Below the pieces are notes generated by a model. It was not told the origin of the DNA and did not search any database. It was given only the letters and a program-made list of their open reading frames with translations. From assembly GCA_947627685.1 (NCBI GenBank), contig CANQWZ010000038.1, forward strand, positions 1 through 12,239: 12,239 nucleotides of DNA, given 5' to 3'. The position numbers and the translations under genes are program-made. Positions 7,117 to 12,239 of the stretch are shown piece after piece; within the stretch, counting starts at the first letter, position 1, and each line of letters starts with the position of its first letter. The stretch comes from an uncultured Bacilli bacterium (GTDB taxonomy: Bacteria > Bacillota_I > Bacilli_A > ML615J-28 > CAG-313).

Positions 7117-7936
7117 TCTTTTCACCTAGTGATTCTTTAACTGCACAAGTGCCAATAATACCTGATGGGCGTGATTGCTCATCTTCTAAATCAAATTCAT
7201 CTTTAACCCAATCATAACCTTCTTGATCTATTTTAGCAATTAATTCTTTACCACCTGAGGTAATGATTTTACCTTGCATTAAGATATGTACTTTATCAAC
7301 ATCTAAATAATCTAATAATCTTTCATAATGGGTAATAATTAAAGCCCCAAAATCACTTGCTTTCATATCATTAACATTTTCCCCAACAACTCTTAAAGCA
7401 TCAACATCAAGGCCAGAATCAATTTCATCAAGTAAAGCAAATTTAGGTTTTAACATCTTCATTTGTAAAATTTCATTACGTTTCTTTTCACCGCCCGAAA
7501 AACCAACATTGACATATCTTTGAGGCAAATCGGCACGCATTTTTAATTGTGATGTAGCTTGTTCAAATGATTTAATATATTTTATAAGTGAAAATTTTTC
7601 ATTTTCAGCCATTCTAGCATGTAGTGCTGCCTTAATAAAATCAGCATTAGTTACGCCTTCTATTTCACTAGGATATTGCATAGCTAAGAAAATACCCTTG
7701 CGACTTCTTTCGTCAACGCTCATTTTTAAAACATCTTTACCATCTAGTAAAATTTGTCCTTTGGTTACTTCATATTTGTAATGCCCCATGATGGTTGAAA
7801 CAAGGGTTGATTTACCAGTACCATTGGGTCCCATCAAAACATGGAATTCGCCTGTATTCATTTCAAGGTTAACTCCTTTTAAAATTTCTTTGCCATCAAC
7901 ACTTACATGTAAATCAATGATTTCTAATTTAGACAT
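7109..7936 (-). CDS. sufC: SufC, ATPase of the SufBCD complex
   Basis: SufC is a soluble ABC-type ATPase whose dimerisation on SufB-SufD reshapes the scaffold during cluster assembly. The 275-residue protein shows Walker A GPNGTGKST at 36-44, Q-loop Gln87 in AMQYP, the signature FSGGEKKR at 146-153, Walker B ending in LLDEIDSGLD (Asp170, Glu171), and H-loop His203 in ITHYERLL. After about residue 245 there is an acidic C-terminal extension including EDEQSRPSGIIG, beyond the roughly 250-residue core. The ATG follows GAGGTGG at 5 bases. It is the first gene of the operon sufC-sufD-sufS-sufU-sufB, the order seen in Bacillus, and overlaps sufD by 8 bases. Confidence 0.97.
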   Translation of the reverse strand: MSKLEIIDLHVSVDGKEILKGVNLEMNTGEFHVLMGPNGTGKSTLVSTIMGHYKYEVTKGQILLDGKDVLKMSVDERSRKGIFLAMQYPSEIEGVTNADFIKAALHARMAENEKFSLIKYIKSFEQATSQLKMRADLPQRYVNVGFSGGEKKRNEILQMKMLKPKFALLDEIDSGLDVDALRVVGENVNDMKASDFGALIITHYERLLDYLDVDKVHILMQGKIITSGGKELIAKIDQEGYDWVKDEFDLEDEQSRPSGIIGTCAVKESLGEKND

Positions 7937-7998
7937 TTATTCCACCTCATTTTGTTTTACTATATATATAATTTGGATAATATTTTCTTCAATATATT

Positions 7999-8007
7999 AT
8001 TATACCA
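7999..8007 (-). promoter_or_regulatory. Extended -10 promoter of the suf operon
   Basis: On the minus strand this reads TGGTATAAT, a consensus -10 with the extended TGn element. It lies about 62 bases upstream of the sufC ATG. No good -35 is seen at 16-18 bases, which is common for extended -10 promoters. The leader has no recognisable riboswitch. I could not identify a binding site for an iron-sulfur regulator. Confidence 0.6.
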
Positions 8008-8062
8008 TTTTTTACAAAATTACACTAGTAAAATGAGAAAAGTATTTTTTTATGACTTATAA

Positions 8063-8093
8063 AAAAAACAGTTCACTTCCGGAACTGTTTTTT
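8063..8093. terminator. Strong terminator after the lipobox-less exported-protein gene
   Basis: A perfect 12-base inverted repeat (AAAAAACAGTTC and its complement) flanks a 7-base loop (8075-8081), and on the minus strand the stem runs into a T tract. It lies 15 bases after the stop at 8108 and separates this gene from the suf promoter. Its symmetry means it could also work on the plus strand, although no plus-strand gene ends here. Confidence 0.85.
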
Positions 8094-8107
8094 AATTTTA
8101 ATAATGC

Positions 8108-8509
8108 TTAAGCAAAATCTTTTACACCCTTTGTTGTGCCAAAATATACACATTTACCAGAACGTTTAAATACTCTACCTTCTTTTGCGAAAGCTTCTTT
8201 AACTGCATCATATGCATCTTTAGCATCCTTTTTTTCAGCAAAATAAATGGCAACAACATATTCATCTTTCATTTCTTCGGCTTGCATAGAATTATCTTCT
8301 GCACTAGCAAAAGCAAAAACATTTGCATATTTTATTTCTTTGTCATCTAATACATCGGTAAATTCTTTAACTTTCAAGTTAGTTAGAGTATAATAACCCT
8401 TCTTATCCATTTTTTCTGTTACCTTACTAACTTTAGGAGCACGCGCAAAAAGAGTTAAAAGTGCTAATAATACCATTAATAAACTTGTTAACCTTAAAGC
8501 TTTTTTCAT
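8108..8509 (-). CDS. Small exported protein, paralogue of the next gene, lipobox cysteine lost
   Basis: This is a 133-residue protein that I do not recognise. Residues 1-24 form a signal peptide (MKKALRLTS, then a leucine-rich core). At position 23, where the neighbouring paralogue has its lipobox Cys, this one has Arg (codon CGT at 8441-8443, one change from TGT). The result, FARA-PK, makes an AxA site suitable for ordinary signal peptidase I, so it may be secreted or held by its uncleaved signal and not lipidated. The mature part is about 110 residues, lysine-rich, with likely alpha/beta alternation. Shared motifs with the paralogue are AIYFAEKKDAKDAYDAV and YFGTTKGVKDFA at the C-terminus. 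A strong GGAGG Shine-Dalgarno lies 6 bases before the ATG. It has its own promoter and a perfect terminator, so it is monocistronic. The function is unknown. Confidence 0.85.
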   Translation of the reverse strand: MKKALRLTSLLMVLLALLTLFARAPKVSKVTEKMDKKGYYTLTNLKVKEFTDVLDDKEIKYANVFAFASAEDNSMQAEEMKDEYVVAIYFAEKKDAKDAYDAVKEAFAKEGRVFKRSGKCVYFGTTKGVKDFA

Positions 8510-8520
8510 AAATTACCTCC
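8483..8520 (-). repeat. Conserved leader repeat, copy 1 (ribosome-binding site plus signal-peptide start)
   Basis: This 38-base stretch matches 8976-9013 at 37 positions. It covers GGAGGTAATTT, the start codon and the first eight or nine codons of the signal peptide. The two mature domains downstream are far more diverged. Confidence 0.85.
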
Positions 8521-8541
8521 AATAATATTATTCACATTTTT

Positions 8542-8570
8542 ATTATAACAAATTTTATCAAAATTAGCAA
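8542..8570 (-). promoter_or_regulatory. Promoter of the lipobox-less exported-protein gene
   Basis: Minus-strand TTGCTA (8565-8570) and TATAAT (8542-8547) are 17 bases apart. They lie about 33 bases upstream of the ATG and about 22 bases upstream of the Shine-Dalgarno sequence. Confidence 0.65.
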
Positions 8571-8588
8571 TGGAAAAACATATTAAAA

Positions 8589-8619
8589 AAATAAGTAGCC
8601 TTTTTAGACTACTTTATTT
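8589..8619 (-). terminator. Terminator after the lipoprotein gene
   Basis: On the minus strand, AAATAAAGTAGTC (8607-8619) pairs with GGCTACTTATTT (8589-8600) around a short A-rich loop. There is one bulged base and one G-U pair, and a T run follows. It begins about 12 bases after the stop at 8631. Confidence 0.7.
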
Positions 8620-8630
8620 TTAGGCTTTTA

Positions 8631-9002
8631 TTATGCAAAATCTTTCATTGCTTTTTCAGTGCCATAATAAATCCATTTACCAGCTTTTTTAGCTTCAGTT
8701 TTAGAGCCGTGTTCTTCTGCGTAATTTTTTACTGCTTCATATGAATCACTAGCAGTTTTATTATCAGCAAATAATATTGCGGTAACAGATTCACCATCTT
8801 TAGTTGCATTAAAACATGCTTCACATTCAACCTTAACAAGTTTTAGCGCTGTAGGAATTATAACCTTATCTTCTACACAAACATAATCTTTCTTTTCCAT
8901 CTTTTTAATAGCTGAATCAAGATCTTTTGGTGCACAAGATACTAATGCTAATAAAGCCATTAATACAACAGCAATACTTGTTAACCTTAAAGCTTTTCTC
9001 AT
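8631..9002 (-). CDS. Small lipoprotein of unknown function
   Basis: This is a 123-residue protein with a clear lipoprotein signal: MRKALRLTS, a hydrophobic core at 10-20, and lipobox LVSC with Cys23. After lipidation it should be anchored on the outer face of the membrane. The mature region of about 100 residues has a CEAC pair (Cys60, Cys63) and another Cys at 42, a short lysine-rich N-terminal helix (AIKKMEKKDY), and the C-terminal block GKWIYYGTEKAMKDFA shared with the neighbouring paralogue. I recognise no family. The start is set by GGAGG 6 bases upstream. It has its own promoter and terminator. The extra cysteines could bind metal or form a disulfide, but the sequence alone does not show which. 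It sits between the Rnf tail and suf operons. Confidence 0.85.
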   Translation of the reverse strand: MRKALRLTSIAVVLMALLALVSCAPKDLDSAIKKMEKKDYVCVEDKVIIPTALKLVKVECEACFNATKDGESVTAILFADNKTASDSYEAVKNYAEEHGSKTEAKKAGKWIYYGTEKAMKDFA

Positions 9003-9013
9003 AAATTACCTCC
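8976..9013 (-). repeat. Conserved leader repeat, copy 2
   Basis: This is the partner of 8483-8520, with 37 of 38 bases identical. The only difference changes codon 2 from AAA to AGA. The similarity drops quickly upstream of the Shine-Dalgarno sequence and inside the mature region. Confidence 0.85.
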
Positions 9014-9038
9014 ATACTTTAAAATTAATTGCTCTATA

Positions 9039-9067
9039 ATTATAGCAAATTTTAAAAAGAAAAACAA
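9039..9067 (-). promoter_or_regulatory. Promoter of the lipoprotein gene, -10 inside a palindrome
   Basis: Minus-strand TATAAT (9039-9044) has a weak TTGTTT 17 bases upstream (9062-9067). The -10 lies in the 12-base perfect palindrome CTATAATTATAG (9034-9045), flanked by TTGCT and CAA. The palindrome may be an operator or chance in AT-rich DNA. Confidence 0.5.
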
Positions 9068-9098
9068 CTAAAACTGACTAGAATGCATTTTTTCTTTA

Positions 9099-9905
9099 TT
9101 AGATGGCAAGACCACTTTCTAATTTTATCCACAAAGCTACCATTTCTTCGTTTCTAATTACTAAATAAACATCATGCATAATTTCAACTACTTCATCAAT
9201 GATAGTACCTTTTTTTTCACCTATTACCATCCAACCACTTTTATTATCATAGTAACTATCTTGATTTTTAAGAGCTTGAATAACCATTCTTTCACTTAAT
9301 TCAAACCCTTCAGCGCTAAATGTTACAACGCCTTTTTTGGCAACAGGAGCTTTTAAATGTTTTTTATACCAAACTGATCTTGGTAATACTCCACAAAGGC
9401 CTGTAAAACTTTTGTCATAAGCTTTTAATTCTATTCCCGCAAAGCTAACCCCAAAAGTAATAATTACACTATCACTACTTGCAATACCTAAAGAACAATG
9501 TTCACTATCATAATGAGGATGTTTATCAACAATTTGATCGGTTAATTGATAATGAGCTATTAATTTATAGTTTTTATTTAGTTCAATTCCTTTATATGAT
9601 TTTAATCTTTTAATATAAGCAACGATTTCATTACTTTCATGTTCATAATTATATATTCTTTTGATATTTTGCTTTTTGGAAAAATAACTACTATACCAAC
9701 TTGTAATAGGAAACAAAATTACTAAAACGGTAAAAGCAATGAAAAAACCTAAGCCATACTCTTTACCAAAGGCGATTTTGCAATAAATATTACCAGCTAA
9801 AAAGATAACCGAAAAGACCGTATTAATAATAGGTAATACAATTGTTGGTTTGTTTTTTTTAAGATTGTTTTTCATGCGTTCTGATTGGTTGGTTTGATTA
9901 TTCAT
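9099..9905 (-). CDS. Unrecognised two-helix membrane protein at the end of the Rnf operon
   Basis: This is a 268-residue protein of no family I know. A charged N-terminus (1-20) is followed by two membrane helices (about 21-43 and 51-70). Residues 75-268 then form a soluble domain, probably cytoplasmic because the lysine-rich N-terminus and the KKQNIKR loop after helix 2 are positive. The soluble part has a His-rich stretch (KHPHYDSEHC at 128-137), a glycine-containing beta region (ITFGVSFAGIELKAY at 149-163) and a C-terminal segment EEMVALWIKLE. The ATG overlaps the apbE stop by 8 bases (ATGAATAA). GGAGGAG lies 9 bases upstream, so translation is coupled to apbE. No clear terminator follows. 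Its position suggests a link with Rnf assembly or flavinylation, but nothing in the protein itself proves this. Confidence 0.85.
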   Translation of the reverse strand: MNNQTNQSERMKNNLKKNKPTIVLPIINTVFSVIFLAGNIYCKIAFGKEYGLGFFIAFTVLVILFPITSWYSSYFSKKQNIKRIYNYEHESNEIVAYIKRLKSYKGIELNKNYKLIAHYQLTDQIVDKHPHYDSEHCSLGIASSDSVIITFGVSFAGIELKAYDKSFTGLCGVLPRSVWYKKHLKAPVAKKGVVTFSAEGFELSERMVIQALKNQDSYYDNKSGWMVIGEKKGTIIDEVVEIMHDVYLVIRNEEMVALWIKLESGLAI

Positions 9906-10944
9906 TACTATTTTCTCCTCCTATTATAAAATTAGTAAAGCCATCTGAATAGATAATTTTATTTTCATTTGTTATCCACATTACATATATATCATTAAAA
10001 TTACTAATAAGCCTTTTACCATCATCAATACTTAAGTTAAATAAAGCGGTTGAAAAAGCATCCGCTAAGGCTGAATCCTTACAAATTATGGTTACTGATA
10101 AGTAATCATTTTTAGGCATTAGGGTAGCAGGATCAATTATATGATGATATCTAATGCCATTAAGATCAAAATATCTTTGATAAGATCCACTAGTAACAAC
10201 CGCATAATCAACTAGTGATACCACTTTTATTGGTGTATTGCCTTGGGGATTTCTAATACCAACGCGCCAACTTTCGCCATTTGGTTTGGCACCTATTAGT
10301 TTAATATTACCACCTAAATCTAGTATGTATGAGTTAATACCTTTAGATATTAGATACTTTGCTAACTTTTCAGCAACATATCCTTTCGCAATCGCACCAA
10401 CATCAAGCATCATTTGTGGATCTTTTAAACAAATGGTATTATTTTCATAATTAATAATAATATCGTTAATATTACTATGTTTTGCGGCTTCTTTTAGTGC
10501 TATATCAGATGGAATAGTAGCTTTTGTTTGATCGTATGATGCTTCTTCTCTAAAGTCATGCCAAAGTTTTAATACAGCTCCCATGGCAATATTAGTCTTA
10601 CCTGATGTTTTTTCATATATATCTATGCCATAACTAACAAGGTCAATAATTGCTTGATCAGCGTTAACTATTTGACCTGCTTTTTTATTAATAGTACATA
10701 TATTATTAAGGCCTTGATATTCGTTATATATATCATATAACTTATGATAATTATCAAGCATCAATTCGATTTCTTGTGAATTTTTTAAAAAAACTTCTTG
10801 ACTTTTTTCATATCCAGTAATAGATATCACTGTATCAAAATAATTAAAGTAAGTCTCGGTATAAACTTTAAACCTTTTGCAACCGCTAAGCATTAAAACT
10901 AATATGAAACTTAAAAATAAAGAAAAGGGTTTTAACTTTTTCAT
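9898..10944 (-). CDS. apbE: ApbE, FAD:protein FMN transferase, lipoprotein
   Basis: ApbE moves FMN from FAD onto a threonine of extracytoplasmic flavoproteins such as RnfG and RnfD, using magnesium. The 348-residue protein begins with a lipoprotein signal (LMLSGC, Cys22), so it acts on the outer face of the membrane. Family motifs occur in order: FDTVISITGY near 36-45, LDVGAIAKGYVAEKL at 180-194, LDLGGNIKLIG at 208-218, VTSGSYQRYF at 250-259, the HIIDPATLMP block at 268-277, and ALADAFSTALF at 292-302 with the likely metal ligands Asp295 and Thr299. The ATG has GAGG 6-7 bases upstream. It is 16 bases after the preceding Gx-type gene and overlaps the following gene. The Rnf context fits its role in maturing that complex. 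Confidence 0.95.
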   Translation of the reverse strand: MKKLKPFSLFLSFILVLMLSGCKRFKVYTETYFNYFDTVISITGYEKSQEVFLKNSQEIELMLDNYHKLYDIYNEYQGLNNICTINKKAGQIVNADQAIIDLVSYGIDIYEKTSGKTNIAMGAVLKLWHDFREEASYDQTKATIPSDIALKEAAKHSNINDIIINYENNTICLKDPQMMLDVGAIAKGYVAEKLAKYLISKGINSYILDLGGNIKLIGAKPNGESWRVGIRNPQGNTPIKVVSLVDYAVVTSGSYQRYFDLNGIRYHHIIDPATLMPKNDYLSVTIICKDSALADAFSTALFNLSIDDGKRLISNFNDIYVMWITNENKIIYSDGFTNFIIGGENSNE

Positions 10945-10960
10945 TTTTAACCTCGGTTTT

Positions 10961-11482
10961 TTAATTAAATAAAGTAATGTTTTTTGTATATTTTAAAGTT
11001 AAATAACTTAAAATACCAACAGCTATACCACAAATAATACCCGAAATTACTAATACAGGTAAGTATAAGCCAATTTCTTTAGTACTCATTATGAAAATAG
11101 CTACTATTATTTGACCGATATTGTGCATAATAGAACCAAAAATACTAATAGCAACTAGGCTAAAGCTTGTTAGTTTTTTTAAAATAATCATCACACTTAA
11201 GCTTAAAATAGCACCACATAAACCATAAAGAAAAGTTGTAATACTGCCAAATAGAATGCTAGATAAAACAAGACGCACTAAGGATACTAAAATAGCCTCT
11301 TTTATACCCATTTTATAAAGGGTATAAATAATCGCAATATTAGCAAGGCCAAGTTTAATACCTGGTAGTCTAATAATTGGTACGACAAATGATACAACAA
11401 TTAAGGAATCAACATATGAAAGTACTAATGCTAAAGCAATTAAAATGGCTAAAAAAGCAATGATTTTAATTTCTTTTTTCAT
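10961..11482 (-). CDS. Gx transporter family (HepS-like, COG4769) membrane protein
   Basis: This is a 173-residue integral membrane protein with about five hydrophobic helices. The signature PGIKLGLANI at 40-49 is typical of the family annotated either as Gx transporter or as heptaprenyl diphosphate synthase component I. Further hydrophobic blocks are IKEAILVSLVRLVLSS near 60-75, LYGLCGAILSLSVMIIL near 85-101 and two C-terminal helices. No catalytic residues point to an enzyme, and its fold resembles small-molecule uptake (ECF-like) components. The substrate is unknown. The gene starts 2 bases after the NusG-domain-II gene, with only a weak GGTGA Shine-Dalgarno, suggesting translational coupling. 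Genes of this type commonly travel between NusG-II and apbE near Rnf genes in Bacillota, so a cofactor-supply role for Rnf is a reasonable but unproven guess. Confidence 0.85.
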   Translation of the reverse strand: MKKEIKIIAFLAILIALALVLSYVDSLIVVSFVVPIIRLPGIKLGLANIAIIYTLYKMGIKEAILVSLVRLVLSSILFGSITTFLYGLCGAILSLSVMIILKKLTSFSLVAISIFGSIMHNIGQIIVAIFIMSTKEIGLYLPVLVISGIICGIAVGILSYLTLKYTKNITLFN

Positions 11483-11484
11483 AT

Positions 11485-11862
11485 TTATGTCACCACATCT
11501 ACATCTGTTTTTTGACCTACTATTTTTATTACAACTTTATTAGGCAAACAGACAATCGTTTCACCAACTTTAGAAATGCTATAAGTTTTAACACATATTT
11601 TATCAGGACAACTTGCTTCAACGATACTTGCTTTACCATCTTTGATAACTAACTTATTATAATGATTTTCTTCATATGTTAAATCTACTTCTATATCTTT
11701 ATCTAAAGCATATGATGCTTGTTCTTTTTGATTATATATTACAACTACATAACGACCCTTATTACTAAGGAGGTTTATTATGATAATTGCTAGTATTGAT
11801 ACAAGTAAAATACAAGTAATAATAATAATTTCAATTTTATGCTTCTTGAGAATCTTCTTCAT
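11485..11862 (-). CDS. Membrane-anchored NusG domain II protein
   Basis: This 125-residue protein has one N-terminal membrane helix (about 10-33) and an extracytoplasmic NusG domain II fold. The domain ends with the hallmark ASCPDKICVKTYSISKVGET followed by IVCLPNKVVI, with three conserved cysteines (Cys85, Cys90 and the Cys of IVCLPN). Despite the name, these proteins are not transcription factors. They are regularly found next to rnf and apbE genes, but I know of no proven activity. The ATG overlaps the end of rnfB by 26 bases. No good Shine-Dalgarno is close (AAAGG is about 20 bases away), so translation probably depends on ribosomes ending rnfB. The stop is 2 bases before the Gx-type start. 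Confidence 0.88.
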   Translation of the reverse strand: MKKILKKHKIEIIIITCILLVSILAIIIINLLSNKGRYVVVIYNQKEQASYALDKDIEVDLTYEENHYNKLVIKDGKASIVEASCPDKICVKTYSISKVGETIVCLPNKVVIKIVGQKTDVDVVT

Positions 11863-12239
11863 ATTTTTCTAGATTATTTTTACCTTTAAAAGATGCCTTT
11901 ATAATGCATCCTACCGGACAAACTTCTGCACATTTACCACAATCAATACAAAGTTCATAATCAATTTCTGCTAAATTATTTTTTACTTTAATAGCTTTTG
12001 TAGGACAGTTATTTTCACATTTTTTACATTTAATACAAGCATTTGTACACATTTTGCGTGCAACAGCCCCTTTTTCACGATTGTTGCAAGTAACAGCCAT
12101 TACTTCAACATCCGCAAATAAAGTGATTAAATGATTAGGGCAAGTTTTAACACACATACCACAACCAATGCATTTTCTTTGATCAACATGGGCAATACCA
12201 TTTTCAATACAAATAGCACCTACTGGGCAGGCATTAACG
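11837..12239 (-). CDS. rnfB: RnfB, iron-sulfur subunit of the Rnf complex (3' part)
   Basis: RnfB is thought to accept electrons from ferredoxin in the Rnf complex, a membrane pump coupling ferredoxin oxidation to NAD reduction. The frame is open to the window edge, so only the C-terminal 133 codons are present. Visible are NACPVGAI just inside the edge, then CIGCGMCVKTCPN, VMAVTCNNREKGAVARKMC, CIKCKKCENNCP and CIDCGKCAEVCP, which make several ferredoxin-type 4Fe-4S sites. The CNNREKGAxARKxC linker is characteristic of RnfB and separates it from plain polyferredoxins. The methionine at 12157 is internal, within the first cluster motif, and is not the start. The N-terminal membrane anchor and the other rnf genes should lie beyond the window. 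Stop TAA is at 11837; the end overlaps the NusG-II gene by 26 bases. Confidence 0.95.
   Translation of the reverse strand, partial: VNACPVGAICIENGIAHVDQRKCIGCGMCVKTCPNHLITLFADVEVMAVTCNNREKGAVARKMCTNACIKCKKCENNCPTKAIKVKNNLAEIDYELCIDCGKCAEVCPVGCIIKASFKGKNNLEKYEEDSQEA

Noticed and set aside
7117..7125. GTG start for sufD at 7125
   Set aside because: The AGGTG Shine-Dalgarno overlaps it; the ATG at 7116 has a proper 6-base spacer.
7788..8036. Plus-strand open frame over the sufC start and promoter
   Set aside because: Antisense to the Walker A region of sufC and to its promoter; no support as a gene.
7937..8062. Riboswitch or regulator site upstream of sufC
   Set aside because: Only the promoter and AT-rich sequence are visible; short inverted repeats there are no more than expected by chance.
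10238..10450. Plus-strand open frame inside apbE
   Set aside because: Antisense shadow of conserved ApbE motifs.
1..12239. Mobile element, CRISPR array, tRNA or defence system
   Set aside because: No transposase, integrase, spaced direct repeats, tRNA cloverleaf or defence-type domains were found. The 38-base repeat is a gene leader, not a mobile repeat.

Overview
The window is a gene-dense, very AT-rich bacterial segment that looks like a low-GC Bacillota genome, probably an uncultured Bacilli or Erysipelotrichia-type gut lineage. The evidence is the Bacillus-type order sufC-sufD-sufS-sufU-sufB, a MurF-Ddl pair with a membrane-anchored Mur ligase, and an Rnf tail carrying a NusG-domain-II protein, a Gx transporter and ApbE. 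The organism should be walled (MurF, Ddl) and have an Rnf-type redox pump. The genetic code appears standard: the tryptophan codons checked are TGG, and all 15 visible stops are TAA or TAG. The lineage is inferred from gene content and style only.

Layout: every gene except one is on the minus strand, so read right to left. (A) 12239-9099 is the 3' end of an Rnf operon: rnfB (partial), a NusG-domain-II protein, a Gx/HepS-like membrane protein, the flavin transferase lipoprotein ApbE, and an unrecognised two-helix membrane protein coupled to apbE. Rnf passes electrons between ferredoxin and NAD while moving ions. ApbE attaches FMN to Rnf subunits, so genes needed to mature the complex sit beside it. 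(B) 9070-8063 holds two tandem paralogues for small exported proteins, each with its own promoter and terminator. One has a classical lipobox. The other has the lipobox cysteine changed to arginine. (C) 8007-3274 is the complete SUF iron-sulfur assembly operon, with an extended -10 promoter and tightly packed or overlapping genes. SufS and SufU provide the sulfur and SufBCD is the scaffold. SufD is unusually short. (D) 3259-2606, on the plus strand and converging on sufB, encodes a divergent Fe/Mn superoxide dismutase homologue. It keeps the four metal ligands but has many second-shell changes and no tryptophan. (E) 2518-1 is a wall-precursor cluster: an alpha/beta hydrolase with a TTG start, a membrane-anchored MurF-type ligase, and the first 71 codons of ddl, which runs off the window.

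No intergenic stretch exceeds about 175 bases. I see no tRNA, rRNA, CRISPR array, insertion sequence or phage gene. The points most worth a second look are the superoxide dismutase-like protein, the paralogue pair with its lost lipobox and nearly identical leaders, the unknown protein at the end of the Rnf operon, and the short SufD.
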